Of a stretch of DNA of 64,000 nt, positions 1-8,680 are shown one piece after another (within the stretch, counting starts at the first letter, position 1; each line of letters begins with the position of its first letter). The notes below the pieces were generated by a model, which saw nothing but the letters and a program-made list of their open reading frames with translations, had not been told where the DNA came from and made no database searches. Position numbers and translations under genes: made by a program. This DNA comes from Pseudomonas sp. Bc-h (GTDB taxonomy: Bacteria; Pseudomonadota; Gammaproteobacteria; Pseudomonadales; Pseudomonadaceae), in contig NZ_MUIN01000007.1 of the NCBI RefSeq assembly GCF_002080045.1, positions 1,062-65,061 of the forward strand, read 5' to 3'.

Positions 1-434
1 TATTTGATCTGCCCACTGTTGCGTGAACCTGCCTTGAGCAGGCTCGCCAGATTGCGCCCCGGCGTCATGTTTTCACTGGCCAGCGCGGCGATGCGCAGCC
101 CGTCCGACCAGCAGAGGATTCGCACCTTGACGCCTTCGCCGGCTTTTTGCAGCAGCAGCTCACCGATGCACAGCGAGTGGGCGTTGTCGCGCTTGAAGTA
201 CATCGATGGCTGGAAGCCCCAGCACACGATGTCGATGCTCTGGGTCGCCGCGAGAATGTCATCGTACAAGGCGCCGAACGTACGCTCGCCGTTGACCAGC
301 GGCTCGAAGGTCGCGTGAGTGGGCGGGTATTCGGTGTCCTCGACGAACCATGAGGTGGTCATCACGGCGCTCATTGCCCGGGAGGTGGCAATGGGCACGG
401 TGGCCGTGCGGGTACGGTTCTGGGTTCGGTTCAT
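1..434 (-). CDS. Phospholipase D-like T6SS effector (N-terminal part, cut by window edge)
   Basis: Reading leftward from the ATG at 434, about 144 residues are open to the edge with no stop. The visible part reads YDDILAATQSIDIVCWGFQP, which resembles the first strand-helix region of phospholipase D domains of the Tle5/PldA type. The HKD catalytic motifs would lie further on, outside the window. The start is supported by AAAGGA seven bases upstream. The ATG lies 3 bp after the vgrG stop, so the two are co-transcribed. Position directly behind a VgrG is typical of an effector secreted on that spike, where the enzyme would attack phospholipids of target cells. The family call rests on the N-terminal region and context only; an immunity gene would be expected beyond the edge. 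Confidence 0.6.
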   Translation of the reverse strand, partial: MNRTQNRTRTATVPIATSRAMSAVMTTSWFVEDTEYPPTHATFEPLVNGERTFGALYDDILAATQSIDIVCWGFQPSMYFKRDNAHSLCIGELLLQKAGEGVKVRILCWSDGLRIAALASENMTPGRNLASLLKAGSRNSGQIK

Positions 435-437
435 GGG

Positions 438-3290
438 TCAGTCCTTTGAGGGGGTGTCGGTCTGGTTGAGGGCCGCGTAAAAACCCCTGAAGACGCCGCC
501 ACTGGCTGCCGGGGCGATGTCGGGATGCGGCTGGCTCTGATGCCGCCGGCGTCCACGATTGGCGTGCTCGGCGTTGTCGGGTTCACCGCGAAAATCGCCC
601 TGCACCGGGAATACGAACTCATCACCACGTGCCGTTTGCACCACGTATTCCGTGCTGACGACGTGGTGCTCCAGCTTGATCGCCCCGCTCTCGTCCATGA
701 TGCCGTCGGCGACCAGGGCGCCACCGGCGAACACTTTGTAGGGCATACCCGCCGCGATGTCGTGGTTGGCGGCACCGGTCTGACTCATCCGCAACGACAG
801 CGCCTGCCTGATCGATGCTTCGGGCCAGATCGGATCAGTGGGATCGAGTCGGGTGGGGCCGTCGATATTTCTCGTCGCGGCCTTCAGGCTGAGCTCGTTC
901 GGGGTGTGGATCTTGATGTTGCCGTCTTTGATGTGGATATAGGCGCCCCCGCTGCTTAGCAAGATGCCATCCTGCGCGCTGATGTGGACGCCCTTGCCGG
1001 TCGAGGTGATGGTCACGTCCTGCTGGGCGGTGACTTCGATGGCGTCGCTCTGGGCCTGGACTGCGACCTTGCCTTTGGCGGCGAACAGTTTGGCGCCGGC
1101 GTTTTTCGCGAACAGGCTGATGCCCTGGGCGACGCTGACCAGCAACGATTTATCGCTGGCCAGTGACAGGTCGTCGCCAGTCGTGAGCAACGTCTGACCG
1201 GCGCTGTGCAACTGGGTGTTGCATGCCGAAGTACTGACAATGTCGTGGGGCGCAGACAGCAGCATCAATGGCTGTTGAAAAGCCGCGGCTCGACCCATGC
1301 CTTTGCTGCTCCCATCGCCATGGCTGACCGAAAAACCGACGTCGTCATGAAGTTGCTGCAGACTTTTGACCGCCGCCTCCAGGCTGTCCGCATTGTGTTG
1401 TCGGGCGTCATCCGAGCGCGCTTGAAGCCGTTGCTCGCTGTCTTCAAGCTGCTGTCGCGCTTCATCGCTGTCGATCTGGCCGCCCTGGGCCTTGCTCCGT
1501 TTCCAGGTGCTGAGGTGCAAACCTCGTTGCGCGCGAACCGCCCCATAATCATCGCTGCGCAGCTCGAACCCGCTGCCACGCCAGCCGCCTCGCTGATTGC
1601 CCTGCTGGTCGATCAGGTAACCCAGATTGAGTTGCGTGTGGCCGTGGCTGCTGTGCAATTGGGTACGCAACTGCCCCGGGGTGTCATCCATGACCCACTG
1701 ATTGAACCCCCGACCCTTCAGCTCCTTGCTTTTATAGCCACTCATCGCACCGCTGCCGTGCCACGCCGGGGCATGGCCGCCATAGACCTGCCCCAGAATC
1801 AGAGGGCGGTCGATGTCGTTGTCGAGAAACGTCACCACCACTTCTTCCCCCGCACGCGGCACGTGCACGCTGCCCCAATCGGGTCCGCTGCTGTTTTGCA
1901 ACATGCGGATCCAGCACGAGCCCAGTTCTCCACTGCCCGTCTGCCGGTCCCAGTGGAAGCGCACGCACACCCGGTTCAGGCGGTCGGTAAGCACTTCGTG
2001 CTCTTGTGGGGTCACCACCACAGCTGTCTGCGGGCCGGGCATGGCGGGTTTGTGGTGCTCGGGCGCGCTGCGGTAAGGCGCGCTCCGGGGCTGCGCTTCG
2101 AAGCGGTTGACGTAGAAACCGTGTGCCGAGCGCCGGGCGTTCAGTGGGTCAGTACCTTGCGCGGCGGTCGTTGATCGGCTGGTGCGGTCCTGCTCTCGAA
2201 TCGACGCCAGCAGCGGTGCCAGACTGCCGGGGGCCGTGCGCCGACCATGGGGGATCGGCAGGTTGCTTTCGGCAAAAAACTCGACGCCGATCAACAGGAA
2301 CTGTCGGTCCTGTGCGGGCAAACGGTCATGCAGCGGGTGTTCGGTCAGTTCGAACCAGCGACCCGCGCACATTTGCCGGACGCCACCCTGCCCCTTGACC
2401 CGGCGCGCTCTGGATTCAAGGTGTTCCATTCGCACGCAACCGAGCCACTGCGCGTGGTCGGGGTTCTGCCAGGCGAACTGGCCAAGGTAGTCATATTGTT
2501 CGAGCTCGACCGGGGCCGCCGCATCGGGCAGCGCCCTCATGACGGCTTCACGCCGCTGCCCGTGCGCGAGGTAATCATTGCTGCGCCAGTGCAGGCGCCC
2601 GCTGTGAACCTGAAGCGACGTGCTCCACTCGGTGATGCTGTCGTGCTGCTCGGTTGCCGACTGTGTATGAAAACTCAACGCACCGGGCTGTAACGGTTCC
2701 AGCGTGTCATGGCTGTCGGTAAATACGATGCAGTGCGCGTCGTGCGTATGCTCCACGTACCAGAAAATGCCTTCCTGCTCGCACCAACGCTGGACGAAAT
2801 CGGCATCGCTTTCATTGAACTGCGTGACGTACGACAGCGGCGGATACTCGCGTCGCAGCTCGAAGCGGTATTGCCCTCGAGCCCGCTGATACCCGCAGAA
2901 CACCTGGGCAAAGATCGTCGGAAGGTCCAGGTCCTGCCAGATCCGGCAGTCACGTCGAAACTCCAGCAAGTGGAACCATGGCGCGAACACCATTTGCCAG
3001 TCGTGCAGCCCCGTGGCGCTGCCCAGATAGTTCACCTGTTCGACCCAGCCATGGCGAACGGCAAAGGTCCCGTCGTCCTGCAGGATTCGCAGGCAGACGT
3101 CCTGATCGATCAGGGATTGCGGATCGTGATCAGGGTCCTGCACCACCACATCCAGCACCACGCGCGGCACTCGCCCGAGCATCTCGGTTGCATGCACACG
3201 CAACGCCAGCAACGCGTCGTCGCCCAGTGCTGTGGTGAGTTGCAGAAGCCGCCCCCTCTGGCTCAGCGGGGGGTTGAGAAATGAGTCCAT
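438..3290 (-). CDS. vgrG: Type VI secretion spike protein VgrG (TssI)
   Basis: This 950-residue protein forms the trimeric tip of the T6SS tail. Residues up to about 370 form the phage gp27-like hub, containing the typical stretch YVTQFNESDADFVQRWCEQEG. The gp5/OB-fold follows around 420-520 (VRFHWDRQTGSGE, GEEVVVTFLDNDIDRPLILG). A DUF2345 beta-helix with repeated short strands covers about 650-800. The last 130 residues hold a transthyretin-like module (MPYKVFAGGALVADGIMDESG, near residue 849) and a polar tail. The gene starts 28 bp inside the end of tssM and is followed after 3 bp by the phospholipase D-like gene. Transthyretin modules of other VgrGs are known to dock lipase effectors, so this region is the likely loading site for the downstream enzyme (inference). 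Confidence 0.95.
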   Translation of the reverse strand: MDSFLNPPLSQRGRLLQLTTALGDDALLALRVHATEMLGRVPRVVLDVVVQDPDHDPQSLIDQDVCLRILQDDGTFAVRHGWVEQVNYLGSATGLHDWQMVFAPWFHLLEFRRDCRIWQDLDLPTIFAQVFCGYQRARGQYRFELRREYPPLSYVTQFNESDADFVQRWCEQEGIFWYVEHTHDAHCIVFTDSHDTLEPLQPGALSFHTQSATEQHDSITEWSTSLQVHSGRLHWRSNDYLAHGQRREAVMRALPDAAAPVELEQYDYLGQFAWQNPDHAQWLGCVRMEHLESRARRVKGQGGVRQMCAGRWFELTEHPLHDRLPAQDRQFLLIGVEFFAESNLPIPHGRRTAPGSLAPLLASIREQDRTSRSTTAAQGTDPLNARRSAHGFYVNRFEAQPRSAPYRSAPEHHKPAMPGPQTAVVVTPQEHEVLTDRLNRVCVRFHWDRQTGSGELGSCWIRMLQNSSGPDWGSVHVPRAGEEVVVTFLDNDIDRPLILGQVYGGHAPAWHGSGAMSGYKSKELKGRGFNQWVMDDTPGQLRTQLHSSHGHTQLNLGYLIDQQGNQRGGWRGSGFELRSDDYGAVRAQRGLHLSTWKRSKAQGGQIDSDEARQQLEDSEQRLQARSDDARQHNADSLEAAVKSLQQLHDDVGFSVSHGDGSSKGMGRAAAFQQPLMLLSAPHDIVSTSACNTQLHSAGQTLLTTGDDLSLASDKSLLVSVAQGISLFAKNAGAKLFAAKGKVAVQAQSDAIEVTAQQDVTITSTGKGVHISAQDGILLSSGGAYIHIKDGNIKIHTPNELSLKAATRNIDGPTRLDPTDPIWPEASIRQALSLRMSQTGAANHDIAAGMPYKVFAGGALVADGIMDESGAIKLEHHVVSTEYVVQTARGDEFVFPVQGDFRGEPDNAEHANRGRRRHQSQPHPDIAPAASGGVFRGFYAALNQTDTPSKD

Positions 3291-6200
3291 AACGTGTGCG
3301 TTCCTTGCCGAATCGAAGCGTCAGGCCCGACATCCATGTCAGGCAGCGTGTAGAAATAGCCGTCAGTGCGGACGGCTGTCGAGACAAAGTTCAGCGATTT
3401 GATAGCGGACAGTTCCGTCAGCTTCATCCCGCCATGGTTTCGCACGGTAAGGCTGACCGGCCCGACCTCGCTGCTCCAGGCGAATTGCTGTCGAACCTCA
3501 TCGAGACGGCTGACCTGTGCGCTTTCACTCATCTTCAGCAATCCCCAGCGACCGGGAAAGTTGAACACCGACACGCGTTTGCCCTCCAGCGTGACGACCT
3601 CCAGGCGCGCCCCGGGGACATCGGACAAGGCTGGCCAGATGAAACGATGCCAACGCTCCTTGCCGTTGCGGTAATGAACCTGCTGACCATCGAGGGTGAA
3701 GATGATGTCGGTATAGGCACTGGAAGGTGTGACCATCAATTCAAAGCCGTTGTCCGGGTCAGCGAGGCTGTCGAGTAACTCTCCAATGACGTTGGCCTTG
3801 CCGATGCTCGCCAGAACGTGCCCGGTGACCAATGCCTGCGGCTTGTCCGGGCCGGTGTCACCCAGACCTTGCGCTTCAGCCAGGTTACCCATCTGCTCGC
3901 GCTTGAAAGCCGCCACCAGCCCGGAATCCGGACGGACGAACCGTGCCACATCTTTCACCGACACCTCGTTCGACGCCCGCGGCACGATGGGGTAGCGATG
4001 GGCGACGGTTTTCTGCCACGGCTGCACGATCTGTTGCTGCCACTCATCGGCCACGTACACACCGACGCGCTGGCGCAACGCGGACCATGTGTTTTCCACC
4101 GGCGAGCTGAACATTCGACGCAATTCGACTGAGACCCCCGTCTCACTGGTATCGACGTAACGTTCGACATGCTGACGGGCGACAGCGATTTCAGTCGGTT
4201 GTCCATCCAGCGTTTCACTGACCAGTCGCTTGCTGCTCTTGCCGACATTCTGGGAACGCAGAATATCGCCGGTCCTCACCTTGAGTTTGCGCAGCGAGAG
4301 CAGGTAGCGGTCCATTATCGTAGCCCCGCCACCCTCAGGGTCATCGGCAGCGAACAGCTGCGAGACGGGGGCGAAACGTGTGGCCAGGCTGCCGTCAAAA
4401 ACATTGCGCAAGTAGGGAGTCAAGGGCGAAACGGCAGGTGTTTCATGGCCGCTCCCGGCTTCGTTCGCCGACATCGGCAGGTCCCATCGGGTGTTCAGAT
4501 GCACCGCCTGCATCAGGACTTTCACCGGGGAATTCTGGACATCGCTCATGCGAGACAGCTGCTGGACTGACGCTTGCAATCCATCAGGCTGTCGCACGCC
4601 GGTTTCCCTCAAAAATCGATACCACGCCTGCGCGTAATCATTTTTATAGCGCTGCAGAAACTCACCCAGGAACTGAGTTCTCTGAATGTTTTCGGGCTGG
4701 CGCGTGTCTGCTTCGAGGACCCAGTCGGGATCGTGTCTGACCTCACGGGCGAGCCATTTGACCAGTTCCAGCTGCAGCGACTTCCAACCTTCCAGGGTAT
4801 ACAACGCTGGGACGGACGCGGAGGAATACAGTTGCTTTCGCCCGGCCTCGGGCACCAGGTCCGCCAGCGTCAACGCGGGTTGTCGGCTTTTGAACTCCAA
4901 CTGCAGGCGCAGGTATTCGCGTTCGGCCCATGAGTTCTCGGTCATGAAGGATTTGAGCCTGCGTTGTAACGCTGACACCAGCGCGGCATCGCGTCGAAGT
5001 TCCGGAGCGCGGGCTGCTGTCAAATCAGTCAGGTAGGCCGCGCTGTTGTCGACGACGTCTTGTGACTCGACGTCAATGCCCTCAGCCGCCAAAGCCCGCT
5101 GCCAGACACGACTCAAAGTCGCCGCTACAAACTCGACTTCGGGATGAGCCCGTGGATCCGTCAGCACCTGATACAGCTTCAGGGCTTCATAGGTGTCGGC
5201 GATCGATGCGCGTTGTTGCTGGCTCAGGTCTGAGCGCTTGAGCTCTGAACGCACGCCTGCGCCGGCATCATCGAGCGGTGTGTCAGCGGTATGCGGCTCA
5301 CCCGGATCATTCACATCGATGGGGTGCTGCGAATATCCCTCAAGCACGCCCAACTGCACCCGCAGATACTTCTCCAGCGGCCTCCCAAGCGCATCCTGCA
5401 GCTGGTACGTCACAGCACCACGAATCGATTGACGAACAGCTTCCAACCCGTGGGTATCCGGAAACAGGCGCAGAAGGTGGATGCCATCGGACGGGGTATC
5501 CAGCGAGGACAGGTGCGCGCGCAACTGACCCAATGCCTGCCATGCACGCAGTGCCTGGGGGCTGTGCATCTGCGCTGGTGGCTCCGCCAGCCGCCGGTCG
5601 AGAGTCCGCAGCTTTTTATGGTCCGACAGGAAATCCAGCACAACCAGGGTCAGCGTACCCACGCCAAGAGTGAGTAACAGTCCTTTGACCACCCTGCGCG
5701 GCCGGCTCGAACGCCCGCTCGGCAGTGGGCGCAAGGCCGCGCGCCGTCCGGGGAAGATGATTTCGCAAAACAGGTCGGTGATGAAGTAACCAGCCTTGTC
5801 TTCAGCGCCTGCCGCCACCGGCGCGGCGGAGGGTTCCAGCGCTTTGAGGCCATAGGCGGCAACCATCCGTTCCTTGAAAACCGCCGGAAGGGAGTCGGAA
5901 CCTTGCCGCGCGCTGGTGAAATGCACAGACCGCACGTTCACAAATGGGCTGCCGCTCTCCAGTTGCACAAGAAAATCCTTGAGGGGTTCCGACAGTCCCA
6001 TCAGATAATTGGCGAATTGCAGTGCGTCTGCATCGGCTGGACAACGGCCGTGGAGTGAAAGCTGGTGCAGGTAAATGTGCAGTCTGCCGAGCAGCGTCTC
6101 GAATGGTTGCTCGTAATGCTCACCGAGGCCGGAAGAATTGTCTCCCAAGGCTACGCCCCACGGCTGTCGGCGTGACTCATCTGACATATCGCCAAAGGCA

Positions 6201-6982
6201 GATAGAAAGCCTGGCAGTAGATCGGACTTGGTCAGCACCAGGTGAATCGGTGGGATGACGCCCAGCGATGTCGCGTAATCACTCACCCGACTGGAGAATC
6301 GTTGCGCCAGTTCCAGACGCTCTACAGGTGTCGCCGAAATGAGCTCCTGGAGGCTGACGGTCAGCACGATCCCGTTTATCGCGACTGGCTTGCGCCGCTT
6401 TTTCAGGAGTTTCAGGAAATTGACGAATACCCCGGCCGACCGAGCGTCATCCAGATACCGGCTGGCGGTTTCGATGAAGACCGCGTGGGGACTGAAATAC
6501 CAGTCACAATGTTCTCGTGCGTCCGGCCCCTCCCCTGAAACCCCACTGGCGTTATCGATTGATAACCCGGAGCGCGCCAACAAGCTGGTTTTTCCTGACC
6601 CGCGGGTACCCAGTACCAGGTACCACGGCAAGTCCGACAGTGCGTGGGCACCCTGACCACCGGTTGCACGCGATGCCCGCAGTAACTTGATGATGTGACC
6701 CAGGTGCTCTTTGAACAGTTGCTGGTCCTGAAGCGAATGCCGGCTTGCGATTGACTGATCGACCTGACGACTGATCAGTGCGCTAAGCGTGCTCTCATTG
6801 CGACGACGTAAACCATAGCGAATGAGCCATACCGTGCAACAGGCGGTGGACACGAGCACACAGATTTCGATTGCCCGGGCTGACGTTATCCACGACAGCG
6901 CCCAGGCGCTCACGGCCGCCGTCAACCCGGCGATCCAGAACAGCAGCATGCCTGCTTGAATTGAAATGCGACGCTTGATCAT
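3263..6982 (-). CDS. tssM: Type VI secretion membrane protein TssM (IcmF family)
   Basis: At 1239 residues this has the usual TssM length. Two membrane segments lie at about residues 12-32 and 38-56, followed by a cytoplasmic NTPase-like domain with a Walker A motif GTRGSGKTS at 125-133. A third membrane segment (LLLTLGVGTLTLVVLDFL) is near residue 430. The rest is the large periplasmic IcmF/DUF1215 region. With TssL and the lipoprotein TssJ, TssM forms the membrane complex that anchors the T6SS. The start overlaps the tssL stop by 4 bp (ATGA) and the end overlaps vgrG by 28 bp, so translation is coupled through the operon. No frame break is seen. Confidence 0.97.
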   Translation of the reverse strand: MIKRRISIQAGMLLFWIAGLTAAVSAWALSWITSARAIEICVLVSTACCTVWLIRYGLRRRNESTLSALISRQVDQSIASRHSLQDQQLFKEHLGHIIKLLRASRATGGQGAHALSDLPWYLVLGTRGSGKTSLLARSGLSIDNASGVSGEGPDAREHCDWYFSPHAVFIETASRYLDDARSAGVFVNFLKLLKKRRKPVAINGIVLTVSLQELISATPVERLELAQRFSSRVSDYATSLGVIPPIHLVLTKSDLLPGFLSAFGDMSDESRRQPWGVALGDNSSGLGEHYEQPFETLLGRLHIYLHQLSLHGRCPADADALQFANYLMGLSEPLKDFLVQLESGSPFVNVRSVHFTSARQGSDSLPAVFKERMVAAYGLKALEPSAAPVAAGAEDKAGYFITDLFCEIIFPGRRAALRPLPSGRSSRPRRVVKGLLLTLGVGTLTLVVLDFLSDHKKLRTLDRRLAEPPAQMHSPQALRAWQALGQLRAHLSSLDTPSDGIHLLRLFPDTHGLEAVRQSIRGAVTYQLQDALGRPLEKYLRVQLGVLEGYSQHPIDVNDPGEPHTADTPLDDAGAGVRSELKRSDLSQQQRASIADTYEALKLYQVLTDPRAHPEVEFVAATLSRVWQRALAAEGIDVESQDVVDNSAAYLTDLTAARAPELRRDAALVSALQRRLKSFMTENSWAEREYLRLQLEFKSRQPALTLADLVPEAGRKQLYSSASVPALYTLEGWKSLQLELVKWLAREVRHDPDWVLEADTRQPENIQRTQFLGEFLQRYKNDYAQAWYRFLRETGVRQPDGLQASVQQLSRMSDVQNSPVKVLMQAVHLNTRWDLPMSANEAGSGHETPAVSPLTPYLRNVFDGSLATRFAPVSQLFAADDPEGGGATIMDRYLLSLRKLKVRTGDILRSQNVGKSSKRLVSETLDGQPTEIAVARQHVERYVDTSETGVSVELRRMFSSPVENTWSALRQRVGVYVADEWQQQIVQPWQKTVAHRYPIVPRASNEVSVKDVARFVRPDSGLVAAFKREQMGNLAEAQGLGDTGPDKPQALVTGHVLASIGKANVIGELLDSLADPDNGFELMVTPSSAYTDIIFTLDGQQVHYRNGKERWHRFIWPALSDVPGARLEVVTLEGKRVSVFNFPGRWGLLKMSESAQVSRLDEVRQQFAWSSEVGPVSLTVRNHGGMKLTELSAIKSLNFVSTAVRTDGYFYTLPDMDVGPDASIRQGTHTLWTHFSTPR

Positions 6983-7725
6983 CCTTGACTACCTACCTGC
7001 GCAGGGATTGTCATTGCGCTGCCCCAGCGCTGTTCGATTGCTCCTGACAGCACCTGCGACTGGCGGCTCAAGATGTCATTGCCCGCCCAGCAAAGGGCGG
7101 CGCCTGTAGAGACGAATAAAAAAGTCACGACCCATCCCGGCGCTTTTCGCTGGGCATGGAAACCAGAATCCCCTGCCTTCAAAAGTTCTGGCGAGAGTCG
7201 GGAAAGCGTCGAGTGTTGCTGGCCGATCTCCCCCCGCAGGTCGTTAATAAGTGACTGCAGCGCTTGCGGACTGCGCTCGATATATTTCCCTTTGAAGCCT
7301 TGTATCAGGCACAGCAGGAAAACCTCGAGCACCTCCAGGTTTTGCCGAGCATCGGCGCGGGCAGCATCCAACCTGTCGAAGAAACCTCGCCCCGCCAGAT
7401 AATCATTGCAATATCGGGCCTGTAAGGACTGCGACTGCAACCGCTGACGTACCTTGGGGCCGCTATCCTGCAGCAGACGCTCATCAAAAAACGCGCAGAG
7501 TGCGTATCGAACCGCCTGGAACTGATCGCCCCCCCAGCCCGCTACCGTCGCCTGTTGCTCCAATCGTTCAAAACACTGATCCACCTGCAGAAAAAAGGCG
7601 TCAACGTTTTCAATGTCGTATTGGCTGCCTAGCAGCTGAGCAACGGACAAGAAATTGCCTATGCCGTGTTTGATCTCGATACTTTTCAAATCAGAGGCCT
7701 GGGTATCGCTTGCGTGCTGACTCAT
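6979..7725 (-). CDS. tssL: Type VI secretion protein TssL (DotU family)
   Basis: A 248-residue inner-membrane protein with the DotU cytoplasmic helical domain and one C-terminal membrane helix at about 197-214 (GWVVTFLFVSTGAALCWAG). Family signatures include YALCAFFDERLL near residue 74 and LEVFLLCLIQGFKGKY near 132. There is no peptidoglycan-binding extension, so this is the short TssL form. It is the first gene of this minus-strand unit. The 410 bp before it carry no T6SS gene, so the baseplate, sheath and ClpV genes must lie left of the window or elsewhere. The start is the ATG at 7725, with only a weak GAGAG ribosome site. Confidence 0.95.
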   Translation of the reverse strand: MSQHASDTQASDLKSIEIKHGIGNFLSVAQLLGSQYDIENVDAFFLQVDQCFERLEQQATVAGWGGDQFQAVRYALCAFFDERLLQDSGPKVRQRLQSQSLQARYCNDYLAGRGFFDRLDAARADARQNLEVLEVFLLCLIQGFKGKYIERSPQALQSLINDLRGEIGQQHSTLSRLSPELLKAGDSGFHAQRKAPGWVVTFLFVSTGAALCWAGNDILSRQSQVLSGAIEQRWGSAMTIPAQVGSQG

Positions 7726-8135
7726 CGAATAAGCGCTCTCTATTGATTAACAGGGCGCCTTCCACGGTGTGGCTGACGACTCATCTATCGCCATGGTATG
7801 GATTGAGAGACCTTAAGAAAGGGGGACACAACCTTGCGCAGCCCGGGACGTGGCTGAAAAAGAGGCAAGGCGTTTCCTACCTGCGGGCACAGGATTAAAC
7901 GGACGTCTATCAGGGGCTGAATCGAGAGGGCGTGGAGCTGATCACAGAGCGGCTCGTCTGCGATCAGTTGAGCCAGGGTGCGGGGAAGATCGAGGGGTAA
8001 CGGGGGCACAGGGTTCTGGTGGCCTTGGGTAGCTCCCTCGAGCCTGTCCCGACCCTGTCGCCGTGCGGTTTGCCGGCGGTGGCTTTCCGCAGATCGCGAC
8101 CGCCGGCAAGCCGGGCTGCTACAAAGTGGCTGGAA
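7726..8135. other. 410-bp intergenic region upstream of tssL
   Basis: The region lies between the tssL start and the end of the receiver gene, both on the minus strand. The tssL promoter should lie here, but I could not place a convincing sigma-70 or sigma-54 box. The part nearest the receiver holds a REP pair (8070-8109). A 74-codon minus-strand open frame (7785-8009) with a protein-like composition is also present. It has no good ribosome site and no family I recognise, and may be a gene remnant. Confidence 0.5.
8070..8109. repeat. REP-type inverted pair
   Basis: TTGCCGGCGGT (8070-8080) is the exact reverse complement of ACCGCCGGCAA (8099-8109). The flanking GCCGGCAAGCCGGGCTGCTACA is the typical Pseudomonas REP core. 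It lies just downstream of the receiver gene 8136-8513. A closely related pair occurs at 54041-54092. Confidence 0.85.
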
Positions 8136-8513
8136 TCAATTCAACAACTGCTGGATCTGCGAATGCAGGCTGTCCATGGTGAACGGCTTGGCCAGGATCG
8201 GTGCCTTGCGCGCGATCGGGCTGCCGGACTCGACGATCTCCGCCGGATAACCGCTGATGAAGATCACCTTCAGCTCCGGTCGCAGTTTCACCGCAGGCTC
8301 GGCGATCATCACCCCGGACACCCCGCCTGGCAGACGATAGTCGGTGATCATCAGGTCCAGATGGGGTTTGGTGGCGAGGATTTCGAATGCCTGCTCGCCG
8401 TTTTCCGCCTGCAATACCCGATAGCCCTCGCCCGACAGGTAGTCGGACAGCAGCATCAGGATCAGCGGCTCGTCTTCGACGATGAGGACGACATTTTCTG
8501 CATCAGAGCTCAT
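8136..8513 (-). CDS. Stand-alone receiver-domain response regulator
   Basis: A single CheY-like receiver of 125 residues with no output domain. The acidic pocket is EDE at 13-15, the phosphoacceptor is Asp58 (MITDYRLPGG) and the conserved lysine is Lys109 (LAKPF). The ATG at 8513 is chosen over an upstream in-frame start because GAAGG lies seven bases before it and because receivers of this type begin a few residues before the first strand. It lies 167 bp behind the receiver-kinase gene on the same strand. It probably takes phosphate from one of the neighbouring kinases and acts by protein contact. The exact partner is not readable from sequence. Confidence 0.9.
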   Translation of the reverse strand: MSSDAENVVLIVEDEPLILMLLSDYLSGEGYRVLQAENGEQAFEILATKPHLDLMITDYRLPGGVSGVMIAEPAVKLRPELKVIFISGYPAEIVESGSPIARKAPILAKPFTMDSLHSQIQQLLN

Positions 8514-8680
8514 TGGAACGCCTTCGATCTTATAAATAGCTGCCATTACGACCATGGCCCGCGCTGGAGGTTGCGCAGAAAAATCAGATATTTATCTGAA
8601 CGGTCGGGAGGGTTCGAACAGCGCTGTAAAGAAAGCTGACAACAGCGCTCTGGCCCGCGCCTGGCGGGCCGGACCGGCGG

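Noticed and set aside
7785..8009. A 74-codon minus-strand frame of protein-like composition
   Set aside because: No ribosome site, no recognised family and position in an intergenic region; at most a remnant.
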